NCBI GenBank assembly: GCA_950071875.1
Contig: CATMNW010000203.1
Span: forward strand, 1 to 5,231
Reading direction: 5' to 3'
Length of the DNA stretch: 5,231 nt
Source of the DNA: an uncultured Erythrobacteraceae bacterium
GTDB lineage: Bacteria > Pseudomonadota > Alphaproteobacteria > Sphingomonadales > Sphingomonadaceae
The position numbers were made by a program, and so were the translations under genes. The notes beneath the pieces are model-generated. The model saw nothing but the letters and a program-made list of their open reading frames with translations, searched no databases and was not told where the DNA came from. The stretch's first letter is position 1. Each line of letters opens with the position of its first letter. Of the stretch, positions 1 to 5,231 are shown piece by piece.

Positions 1-21
1 TTCCTGCCTGCGGAATTGTTC

Positions 22-52
22 TTGAACCTCTAGCGGGTGGAGATTGTAAGCA
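22..52 (+). promoter_or_regulatory. Candidate MerR-family-type promoter/operator upstream of the copper chaperone
   Basis: A -35-like TTGAAC lies at 22-27. After 19 nt comes a weak -10-like TAAGCA at 47-52. The spacer region carries an imperfect dyad, AACCTCTAGCG (25-35) against GGTGGAGATT (36-45), in which ACCTC pairs with GAGAT apart from one mismatch. A 19-20 nt spacer occupied by a dyad is the hallmark of promoters activated by MerR-family regulators such as CueR, PbrR and CadR, and a CTCTAG-type half site occurs among them. Transcription would begin near position 59, leaving a leader of about 50 nt before the chaperone ATG at 112. The -10 match is poor and no regulator gene lies in the window, so this is a candidate only. 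Confidence 0.35.
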
Positions 53-111
53 CGTGACGCATGCGGCTTTCGGCGAGGCCCGCGAGAAATTGAAATGAAA
101 GAGATACCAAG

Positions 112-585
112 ATGAGAAGGTGGTTTGCACTAGGTATAGTGATCCTGAACGTGGCGCTGTGGCCGGTGGTGGCCGTGTCTCAGCAAACGACAGGGGATCG
201 CGACGTAGCCGTCGAAGCGGCGTGGGCCCGCGCCACGGCACCCGATAGCAAAACCGGGGCTGTCTATTTCACCCTGCGCAATACGGGACAATCCCGGATC
301 GACCTGATTGGCGTGCGCGCCGACAGGGCGTCGATCGAGACTTTGCACAAGACAGTCAACGACCCGCAAGGGACCACCCGGATGAGCGCCACAGCCGAAT
401 TGCGGGTTGAACCGGGCCAGACCGTCGTGCTTGAACCTGGCAGCATACATGTGATGTTGCTGTATTTGGAAACGCCTCTGATCGAGGGAAAAGTCCTGCC
501 GCTGCGGCTAAAGTTCTATGACGGTGACGATCTGACAGTCGACGTGCCGATCCTGGCACCCGACGCCGAGGGCCCGACCGGATGA
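112..585 (+). CDS. Periplasmic copper chaperone, PCu(A)C (DUF461) family
   Basis: A 157-residue exported protein. Residues 1-23 form a signal peptide: MRRW, then a hydrophobic stretch, with likely cleavage after AVS (21-23). The mature part is one PCu(A)C cupredoxin-like domain. It starts at the family-typical WARAT segment (38-42) and continues through GAVYFTLRN (49-57). The Cu(I) ligands fit the H-x11-M-x21-HxM signature: H79, M91, H113 and M115. Family members bind Cu(I) in the periplasm and pass it to the CuA centre of cytochrome c oxidase, alone or with Sco proteins; that role is inferred here, and no oxidase or Sco gene is visible. The ATG at 112 is preferred because it opens directly into the signal peptide. 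A weak purine stretch, AAAGAGA (98-104), precedes it. The gene converges on the minus-strand hydrolase gene, 32 nt away, and may be driven by the MerR-like element at 22-52. Length is normal for the family. Confidence 0.9.
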   Translation: MRRWFALGIVILNVALWPVVAVSQQTTGDRDVAVEAAWARATAPDSKTGAVYFTLRNTGQSRIDLIGVRADRASIETLHKTVNDPQGTTRMSATAELRVEPGQTVVLEPGSIHVMLLYLETPLIEGKVLPLRLKFYDGDDLTVDVPILAPDAEGPTG

Positions 586-587
586 AG

Positions 588-613
588 CCTCAGACGTATC
601 TGGCGCTCTGAGG
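588..613. terminator. Hairpin between convergent genes, possible bidirectional terminator
   Basis: CCTCAGA (588-594) and TCTGAGG (607-613) form a perfect 7-bp inverted repeat around a 12-nt loop. The repeat lies in the 32-nt gap between the chaperone stop (585) and the hydrolase stop (618), where a shared terminator would be expected. No T-run follows the stem on either strand, so it is not a canonical intrinsic terminator. It may act as an mRNA 3'-end stabiliser or a weak terminator. Confidence 0.45.
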
Positions 614-617
614 GCGA

Positions 618-1865
618 TTAGCCTGCCTCGTGCGTCACGCGCCCGCCGCAGATCGTGACCTTGGCAAACGCGTCGGTAATCCGGCCAACGATCTCGCGGA
701 AACCGTCCCGCCCGGCGTTACTGGTCGCAGTTTCCCAGTTGCTGACGACGGCCACGACCAGATCGTGTTCCGGGACTATTGTGATTGCCTGCCCGAAGAT
801 GCCCTGCGCGCCGTAGGAATTGCCCGGGTAAGTCCACCACTGGTATCCATAACCGAAGCCCGGCGCGCGCGGGCCGAACTTCACCAGCGAAGAACCCGCA
901 CGGGCAAACCAGCCTGCAGGCACAACACCCTCGCCGCCTTCCAAGGCGAACTGGCCCATGCGGGCATAGTCAGACAGGCGTAGTGAAAGACAGCAACCCC
1001 CGATGTTGCCGCCCGTCAGGTCCTGCATCCAGAATAGCCCGCCTTCGAAGCCTGCAGGCTCGACGATCTTTTCCGCGGCATAGGCGGCAAGCGATTTCCC
1101 GGTTGCTTCCTCCACGATCAGGCCGAGCAGATTGGTTTCCAGCGTCTTGTAGACCCATTTTTCTCCCGCCGGCGCTTCGCGCTCGAGCGTGCGCGCGTAG
1201 GTGATCGCCTGCGATTCTCCGGCAACCGGCGCTATCGCCAGCATCTTGGCGACATCGCTGTCGGGATCGGTGTAGTCCTCGTTCCAGGCGACACCGCTGG
1301 TCATCGTTGCAATCTGCCCGACGGTAACGCCATCGTACGCCGTTCCCGCTAGCGCAGGGATTATCTCCGTTACAGGCGTTTCGACACTATCGATTGCGCC
1401 ATCGGCGATTGCGGCACCCAGCAGGGTCGAGGTGAAGCTCTTGGCTACCGAGAAACTCGTCCAGCGATCGGTCTTGCTTAAGCCCAGACCGTATTGCTCG
1501 AACACGATCTTTCCGTCTTTCAGAACCATGACCCCGGCAGCATTCGTGTCCGCCATATAGGTACCGATTGCCGTCTGAAGCGAAGCCGGCAGCGGCTGGG
1601 ATGATTTCGGCAACACACGTGGCGAGGATGCGGGCGCAACCTCCAGCCCCGGGAACGACCCTTCCATGTCGCGGAATGCGGCCGAACGGCGTTCATCGCT
1701 CCAGAACAAGATCGAATCGGAAGGGTCCATGCTCGCCATCTGTTCCGGCATGGATTGGGTGACGGCTGGCGGTGCAACGGTTGCAGGCGCTGTCGCACTC
1801 TCCTGAACGGTACCCGCGCAGGCCGTCAAAGCCAGTGCCGCGCTGGAAATCCACAGTGCCTTCAT
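618..1865 (-). CDS. Lipoprotein serine hydrolase, beta-lactamase/NylB-like (class C) family
   Basis: A 415-residue protein with a lipoprotein signal peptide: MKALW, hydrophobic core, lipobox LTAC with the lipidated Cys at 16. A low-complexity Ala/Pro/Thr linker (about 22-40) leads into a beta-lactamase-fold domain (COG1680). Catalytic features are S139-V-A-K142 (SxxK nucleophile and base), Y239 in WVYKTLETN (second motif, as in 6-aminohexanoate-dimer hydrolase relatives), and GIFGQ (355-359) before the last strand in place of the KTG of true beta-lactamases. A Cys pair occurs at 291-292. The family includes esterases, amidases and peptidases; the substrate cannot be read from sequence and beta-lactam resistance should not be assumed. 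The start at 1865 is chosen because GGAG (1876-1873) lies 7 nt upstream and the signal peptide begins there. An ATG at 1871, overlapping the upstream stop as ATGA, would add two residues. The longer frame reaching 2033 only shadows the upstream gene. It is the last gene of the minus-strand block and is probably translationally coupled. Confidence 0.88.
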   Translation of the reverse strand: MKALWISSAALALTACAGTVQESATAPATVAPPAVTQSMPEQMASMDPSDSILFWSDERRSAAFRDMEGSFPGLEVAPASSPRVLPKSSQPLPASLQTAIGTYMADTNAAGVMVLKDGKIVFEQYGLGLSKTDRWTSFSVAKSFTSTLLGAAIADGAIDSVETPVTEIIPALAGTAYDGVTVGQIATMTSGVAWNEDYTDPDSDVAKMLAIAPVAGESQAITYARTLEREAPAGEKWVYKTLETNLLGLIVEEATGKSLAAYAAEKIVEPAGFEGGLFWMQDLTGGNIGGCCLSLRLSDYARMGQFALEGGEGVVPAGWFARAGSSLVKFGPRAPGFGYGYQWWTYPGNSYGAQGIFGQAITIVPEHDLVVAVVSNWETATSNAGRDGFREIVGRITDAFAKVTICGGRVTHEAG

Positions 1866-1867
1866 TG

Positions 1868-3112
1868 TCATTCTCCCCTTTTCACGAGCGTTACCTGGTG
1901 GACGTTGATCCCGCCACCACGGAAGCCCCCCTCGCAATACATCAGATAATAGCGCCACAGGTCGCAGAATTGCGCATCGAAGCCATCGGGCAGGCGTCCT
2001 TCGGCTTCGGCCGCGTCGAAATTGTGCCGCCACTGTTTCAGTGTTTCGGCATAGTCGATACCGAAATCGTGCTGCTCCTGCCAGGCTAGGCCCCGCTCTT
2101 CGGCCAGTCGTCGGAATTCGCTGGTCCGGATCAGCAGGCCGCCAGGAAATATATACGCCTGTATGAAATCGGCGCTCTTCGCGTAGTCATCGAAAAGTTC
2201 GTCGCTCATGGCGATATACTGGATCGCCGCGCGTCCGCCGGGCTTCAGGTTACGGGCAACGCAATCCATGAAGGTAGGCCAGTATTCGCGGCCCAGTGCT
2301 TCGACCATCTCGACCGATACGATGGCGTCATACTGCCCTGCCGTATCGCGATAGTCCTGCTTCCGGAAATCCACGGTGACGTCGTGATGCTGTCGCGCCC
2401 ATGACAATTGTTCGTCGGAAAGGCTGATCGCGGTGACGTCATTCCCGCGAGACGCAAGGAAACCGGCCAGCGCGCCCCAGCCACAGCCGATTTCCAGGAT
2501 CTTGTCCGTATCACCGATGCGATTGGCCAGTGCTTCCCACTTGCGCTTCTGCGCAGCTTCGAGGCTGTCGTTCTTCACTTCCAGCGCAGAAGAGTAGCTC
2601 ATCGTGCGATCAAGCCACGCTTCATAGAAATCGTTACCCAGGTCGTAATGCGCGCTGATGTTCTTGCGCGCTCCCTTGTGGGTGTTGCGATTGACGAGAT
2701 GCGCCAGTTTCAGTGCGTGACGGAAAGGCCCCTTGGCCCGCGCGGTGTCTCCCAGCCGCGTCGCATGCTGCATGAACAGCGCGAAAAGCGGCACCGGATC
2801 CGGGCTCCACCACTCGCCTGCTTCCCATGCCTGGTACCAGCCAACCGAACCGTTGCTGGCGAGGCGGATCAGTGCATTGTAACTGCGCAGTTCGACCACG
2901 CATTCGAAACCCGGCGCACGATTGCCCAGGACCTTCGGCGTTCCATCCGGCAGGGTGCCGTGAATTGTTCCGGAAATCAGGGCCTTGTCGATCTTTCCCA
3001 AGATCTTTTCGAAGCCGGGCGCGATGGCGCGCGCGAACCAGCCCGGCTTGCGGGCGAAGCGCTGCGATCCCGAAATCAGTTCGCGGCCGCGCGATGTGGT
3101 CTGCATGTCCAT
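1868..3112 (-). CDS. Cyclopropane-fatty-acyl-phospholipid synthase family SAM-dependent methyltransferase, divergent active site
   Basis: A 414-residue cytoplasmic or membrane-associated member of the CfaS/mycolic-acid cyclopropane synthase family (COG2230). Enzymes of this family transfer the methyl group of SAM to double bonds of phospholipid acyl chains. An N-terminal lipid-binding-type domain (about 35-140) precedes the catalytic half. Visible motifs are HYDLGNDFY (155-163), the SAM-binding ILEIGCGWG (205-213), QDYRD (252-256), RNLKPGG (287-293) and a conserved C-terminal segment, FRGGGINVHQVTLVKR (397-412). Compared with the bicarbonate-pocket residues of E. coli Cfa (C139, E239, H266, I268, Y317), this protein has S175, E271, Q298, I300 and Y354; the Cys and the His are therefore replaced. 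It may make cyclopropanes, or it may methylate without ring closure. It lies 38 nt downstream of the photolyase gene and its stop overlaps or abuts the hydrolase start. No Shine-Dalgarno sequence is seen at the ATG (3112); an in-frame ATG two codons later (3106) is possible. A GC-rich hairpin immediately precedes the start. Confidence 0.9.
   Translation of the reverse strand: MDMQTTSRGRELISGSQRFARKPGWFARAIAPGFEKILGKIDKALISGTIHGTLPDGTPKVLGNRAPGFECVVELRSYNALIRLASNGSVGWYQAWEAGEWWSPDPVPLFALFMQHATRLGDTARAKGPFRHALKLAHLVNRNTHKGARKNISAHYDLGNDFYEAWLDRTMSYSSALEVKNDSLEAAQKRKWEALANRIGDTDKILEIGCGWGALAGFLASRGNDVTAISLSDEQLSWARQHHDVTVDFRKQDYRDTAGQYDAIVSVEMVEALGREYWPTFMDCVARNLKPGGRAAIQYIAMSDELFDDYAKSADFIQAYIFPGGLLIRTSEFRRLAEERGLAWQEQHDFGIDYAETLKQWRHNFDAAEAEGRLPDGFDAQFCDLWRYYLMYCEGGFRGGGINVHQVTLVKRGE
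1873..1882 (-). promoter_or_regulatory. Ribosome binding site for the serine hydrolase, inside the end of the methyltransferase gene
   Basis: Read on the minus strand, AAAAGGGGAG lies within the last codons of the upstream gene. Its GGAG core is 7 nt from the ATG at 1865, which is ideal spacing, but only 1 nt from the ATG at 1871. An AAGG alignment would sit 5 nt from 1871, so the second start is not excluded. The overlap with the upstream reading frame favours translational coupling. Confidence 0.6.
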
Positions 3113-3113
3113 T

Positions 3114-3138
3114 GCGCGCCGCTATTGCGCGGGCGCGC
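3114..3138 (-). other. GC-rich hairpin abutting the methyltransferase start codon
   Basis: GCGCGCC (3114-3120) and GGCGCGC (3132-3138) form a perfect 7-bp, all-G/C stem around an 11-nt loop, which may itself form a short GC pairing around TATT. On the minus-strand transcript the stem ends one base before the ATG at 3112, exactly where a ribosome binding site should be. No T-run follows. It could lower translation of the methyltransferase, mark an RNA processing site between photolyase and methyltransferase, or be a chance product of GC-rich spacer. Confidence 0.4.
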
Positions 3139-3150
3139 CACGGTTTCAAG

Positions 3151-4545
3151 CTAGTCCTTGCTTGCACGGTACGCTTCGAGCGCGCGTTCACGCGCTTCCT
3201 TGTGCCCGATCATCTTCTTCGGATAGTCTCCGCGTCGGTCGTCCGGTGGATCGTGGATACAATCATCGTCGAGGTTCGACAGCTCGGGCACGTATTCGCG
3301 GATATAATCTGCCGCATCGAACTTTTCGCTCTGCGTCAGCGGCGCCATGATCCGGCTGAACATGTTGCTGTCTACCCCGGTGCCTGAAATCCACTGCCAG
3401 TTCACGCCATTATTCCCGTAGTCCGCATCGACAAGGCAATCCCAATACCACTGTTCGCCATATCGCCAGTCGATCAGCAGGTGTTTCACCAGGAAACTGG
3501 CGCAGATCATCCGCACCCGGTTGTGCATCCAGCCGGTCTGCCACAGCTGGCGCATCCCGGCATCGACGATGGGGTAACCGGTCATGCCTTTTTGCCAGCA
3601 TTCCAGATCCTGCTGGATCAGGTGCCCGGCATTGGGATTGCGCCACAGGGTCCGCTTGTCATAGTCGCGGTAACTGTCGCGCGGGTAGTCGGGGAACTGG
3701 TCGATCACGTTCTGGGCATAATCGCGCCAGATGATTTCCTTGGCAAAGGTCTTCCAGCCTTCGCTGCGCTTGTCCTTGAGCTTGTGCCAGACTTGCGCGG
3801 GGCTGATCTCGCCCCAGTGCAGGTGCGGTGAGAGGCGCGAGGTTATATCCTGTGAAGGCAAATTGCGGCCTTCATCATAGTCTGCGACTTCATCCGTCCA
3901 CCATTCCAGACGGTCGTGCGCGGCATCCTCTCCGATCTCCCAGAATTCGCGGATGCCCCCGGCCCAGTCGGGCTTCGAGGGGAGAAGTTCCCAATCGTCG
4001 AGCGCGTCGCTCTGCGGCCAGGTGTCCGGTGAACGGACCGTATCAGGCTCGGGCAAGGGATCGCGTGGCGGCATGACGTCAAGCATCGCTTTCGAAAACG
4101 GCGTGTAGATCTTGTACGGATCGCCAGATCCGGTTGTCACGCTGCCGGGAGGAAGCAGGTAATTGCCATCGTAGAGGCACAGATCGGCTTCGTCCCCCAA
4201 CGCATCGCGCAACTCGTCTTCAGCCTCTTTCCACCAGGGTTCGTAGTGGCGCATCGCGTGAATGCAGGAAGCGCCGGTCTGGTCGGCTATCGCGGCGAGT
4301 ACTTGTGGTGCATCGCCCTTACGCAGCACAATCCGCGAACGGCGCTTGCCGAGGCTCCGGCCCAGATCCTCCAGCGAGTGATGCAGCCATACCCTCGAGG
4401 CGCCGCCATAGGCATGGTCGCCTGCCCGAGCGTCATCGAGGACATAGACGGGAATGATGGGTCCGGCCTGTGCGGCGGCATGGAAGGCTGGCTGGTCGGC
4501 CAGGCGCAGGTCGCGCCGCAGCCAGACGATCTGGGGTGAACTCAT
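3151..4545 (-). CDS. phr: Deoxyribodipyrimidine photolyase (CPD photolyase, cryptochrome/photolyase family)
   Basis: A 464-residue, FAD-dependent enzyme that uses blue/near-UV light to split cyclobutane pyrimidine dimers. The N-terminal alpha/beta antenna domain (about 5-130) opens with the canonical IVWLRRDLRL (6-15). The helical FAD domain runs from about 200 to the end. Visible sites include SRLSPHLHWGEIS (236-248), E270 and W273 in EIIWRDY (lesion binding), TGYPIVDAGMRQLW (322-335), TGWMHNR (337-343, with N342/R343 matching E. coli N341/R342), N379 (matching the flavin-N5 Asn378) and DSNMFSRI (392-399). The electron-transfer Trp triad is intact: W301, W360 and W383, matching E. coli W306/W359/W382. 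The VNWQWISGTGVDSN style may indicate the class III (PhrA-like) branch, but that needs a tree; the antenna cofactor is unknown. Start: the ATG at 4545 places the conserved N-terminus five residues in. A TTG at 4602 would add a non-conserved extension overlapping the divergent gene. No clear Shine-Dalgarno sequence is present. It is the first gene of the minus-strand block. Confidence 0.95.
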   Translation of the reverse strand: MSSPQIVWLRRDLRLADQPAFHAAAQAGPIIPVYVLDDARAGDHAYGGASRVWLHHSLEDLGRSLGKRRSRIVLRKGDAPQVLAAIADQTGASCIHAMRHYEPWWKEAEDELRDALGDEADLCLYDGNYLLPPGSVTTGSGDPYKIYTPFSKAMLDVMPPRDPLPEPDTVRSPDTWPQSDALDDWELLPSKPDWAGGIREFWEIGEDAAHDRLEWWTDEVADYDEGRNLPSQDITSRLSPHLHWGEISPAQVWHKLKDKRSEGWKTFAKEIIWRDYAQNVIDQFPDYPRDSYRDYDKRTLWRNPNAGHLIQQDLECWQKGMTGYPIVDAGMRQLWQTGWMHNRVRMICASFLVKHLLIDWRYGEQWYWDCLVDADYGNNGVNWQWISGTGVDSNMFSRIMAPLTQSEKFDAADYIREYVPELSNLDDDCIHDPPDDRRGDYPKKMIGHKEARERALEAYRASKD

Positions 4546-4551
4546 GCCAAT

Positions 4552-4577
4552 GGAACACAAAGGCGCAGGCGCTGGTT
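4552..4577 (+). promoter_or_regulatory. Candidate EcfG-type promoter for the PAP2 gene, mirror of the photolyase promoter
   Basis: GGAAC (4552-4556), 17 nt and GGTT (4574-4577) give another one-mismatch fit to GGAAC-N17-CGTT. The -10 ends 9 nt before the PAP2 ATG at 4587. The two promoters share the inverted repeat TGGAAC (4551-4556) / GTTCCA (4575-4580), so the -35 of each strand overlaps the -10 of the other. No Shine-Dalgarno sequence precedes 4587, consistent with a leaderless mRNA. Confidence 0.45.
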
Positions 4578-4579
4578 CC
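4554..4579 (-). promoter_or_regulatory. Candidate EcfG-type (general stress sigma) promoter for the photolyase operon
   Basis: Read on the minus strand, GGAAC (4579-4575, extended as GGAACC) is followed by exactly 17 nt and TGTT (4557-4554). The alphaproteobacterial EcfG consensus is GGAAC-N16-17-CGTT, so only one core base differs. The -10 ends 8 nt before the photolyase ATG, placing the transcript start at or within a few bases of the start codon. It interleaves with the mirror element on the plus strand. Confidence 0.55.
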
Positions 4580-4586
4580 ACCTGAC

Positions 4587-5231
4587 ATGAACAGCCAGGC
4601 AAAACCGATATCCGAAGCCGAGGACAAACCCCTTCCCGCAGAAACGATCGTCCTTCCCGAGCGCGGCTTCACAATCGACCGAAAGAAGGCATTAATCGTT
4701 GCCGGCATCTTGTGGCTGGGTTTTGCGATCATGGTCTGGCTTGTCGTGACGGGTCGCACCGGACAGTTCGACCGGTGGGGCCTCATGTCTTTCCGCACAG
4801 GAGAAGCGCTCGGTCCCAAGGGTCCGGAACTCGTATTCGAAAGCGTGCGCGATGTCACCGCCCTGGGCGGCGTATTCCTGCGCAACTTGTTCGCGCTGGC
4901 GGCCGTGGTCGCACTGCTTTTCCTGAAGCTGCGGCGCGAAGCCTTTCTCTATGCGGCAACCGTCATGACCGGATGGCTGGCCAATACCGGTCTGAAGCTA
5001 TTGGTCGGGCGCGAACGCCCGCAGATCGTTCCGCATCTGACGGAGGCCGGCGGGGAAAGCTTCCCGTCCGGTCACAGCTTTTCCGCAGCTGTCGTATGGA
5101 TCGGCATGGCTATCGCTTTTGCAGCGCTCAGCAAGCGGCATTCGGTCCGCTACACGATAATCGGAGCGGCAATGCTGCTGAGCGCGGGAGTCGCGTGGAG
5201 CCGTGTCATGCTTGGCGTTCACTTCCCGAGC
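4587..5231 (+). CDS. PAP2-family membrane phosphatase (lipid phosphate phosphatase), 3' end cut by window
   Basis: 215 codons are present and open to the window edge, with no stop. The protein is an integral membrane acid phosphatase of the PAP2 superfamily, whose members remove phosphate from phosphatidic acid, phosphatidylglycerophosphate, undecaprenyl pyrophosphate or lipid A. The tripartite signature is visible: K137-x6-R144-P145, P160-S-G-H163, and S205-R206-x5-H212-x3, where the window stops one codon before the expected Asp. A charged, proline-containing N-tail (1-33) is followed by hydrophobic helices at about 35-55, 98-114, 119-137, 164-182 and 189-204, with the catalytic motifs expected on the periplasmic face. 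The substrate cannot be assigned. Its ATG is only 41 nt from the divergent photolyase ATG, and the two probably share a bidirectional promoter. No Shine-Dalgarno sequence is visible. Codon use resembles that of the neighbouring genes, with no sign of transfer. Confidence 0.92.
   Translation, partial: MNSQAKPISEAEDKPLPAETIVLPERGFTIDRKKALIVAGILWLGFAIMVWLVVTGRTGQFDRWGLMSFRTGEALGPKGPELVFESVRDVTALGGVFLRNLFALAAVVALLFLKLRREAFLYAATVMTGWLANTGLKLLVGRERPQIVPHLTEAGGESFPSGHSFSAAVVWIGMAIAFAALSKRHSVRYTIIGAAMLLSAGVAWSRVMLGVHFPS

Noticed and set aside
3..98. Open frame on the plus strand, 31 codons ending in TGA at 96-98, as a possible 3' tail of an upstream gene.
   Set aside because: It has no recognisable motif, another frame also ends plausibly at 31-33, and the same bases contain a promoter-like dyad. 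A real tail cannot be excluded without the sequence to the left.
95..115. Mini-ORF (ATG at 95, six codons) whose stop overlaps the chaperone ATG, as a possible leader peptide.
   Set aside because: It is too short, has no ribosome binding site of its own and shows no attenuator-like composition; probably chance.
582..611. Nine-codon ORF starting in an ATGA overlap with the chaperone stop, as a possible remnant of a downstream gene.
   Set aside because: It runs straight into the convergent hydrolase gene and its bases are mostly the inter-gene hairpin; nothing supports a lost gene.
618..1865. Interpretation of the SxxK hydrolase as a true class C antibiotic-resistance beta-lactamase.
   Set aside because: There is no KTG motif, the second motif is NylB/esterase-like, and the protein is a lipoprotein in a stress operon; family membership alone does not indicate resistance.
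1866..2033. N-terminal extension of the serine hydrolase frame into the methyltransferase gene.
   Set aside because: The extension is Arg-rich shadow sequence overlapping a well-supported gene, while a lipoprotein signal peptide with a good ribosome binding site begins at 1865.
2408..3387. Long plus-strand open frames opposite the methyltransferase and photolyase genes.
   Set aside because: They are antisense to genes with full motif sets, and their Arg/Pro/Ala-rich translations are typical of GC-rich shadow frames.
4550..4585. Eleven-codon ORF ending one base before the PAP2 ATG.
   Set aside because: It lies entirely inside the bidirectional promoter element and would start upstream of the predicted transcript start.

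Overview
The window is about 60% GC, densely coded, and reads as chromosome from an alphaproteobacterium. Sphingomonadales (Erythrobacter/Sphingomonas-like) is my best guess, from the flavour of the proteins and from GGAAC...GTT promoter elements of the alphaproteobacterial EcfG type. No sequence search was possible, so the taxonomy is inference. I see no tRNA, rRNA, CRISPR array or mobile element.

Layout. At the left edge, bases 1-111 hold no convincing gene but do hold an imperfect dyad between promoter-like boxes that resembles a MerR-family metal-responsive promoter. It sits just upstream of a secreted PCu(A)C-type copper chaperone (112-585, +). A short hairpin (588-613) separates this gene from a convergent three-gene block on the minus strand. 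In transcription order the block is a DNA photolyase (4545-3151), a divergent cyclopropane-fatty-acid-synthase-family methyltransferase (3112-1868) and a lipoprotein serine hydrolase of the beta-lactamase/NylB type (1865-618). The gaps are 38 nt and 2 nt, or a 4-nt ATGA overlap if the alternative hydrolase start is used, so the block looks like one operon. On the other side of the photolyase a PAP2-family membrane phosphatase (4587 onward, +) runs divergently and is cut by the window end, one codon before its last predicted catalytic residue.

The most interesting stretch is the 41-nt gap between the photolyase and PAP2 start codons. It contains an inverted repeat, TGGAAC-N18-GTTCCA, centred almost exactly between the two ATGs. 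Read on either strand it gives GGAAC-N17-xGTT, close to the EcfG general-stress promoter consensus. Neither gene has a clear Shine-Dalgarno sequence, and each -10 element lies only 8-9 nt from its ATG. This suggests one symmetric, bidirectional stress promoter making two leaderless or nearly leaderless mRNAs.

Taken together, the right-hand four genes look like an envelope-and-DNA stress module: light-driven DNA repair, modification of unsaturated acyl chains, an exported hydrolase and a lipid-phosphate phosphatase. Pairing a photolyase with a Cfa-type enzyme recalls phrA and cfaA of the Rhodobacter sphaeroides singlet-oxygen response. The Cfa-family protein here has changed two bicarbonate-pocket residues, so its product may not be a cyclopropane.
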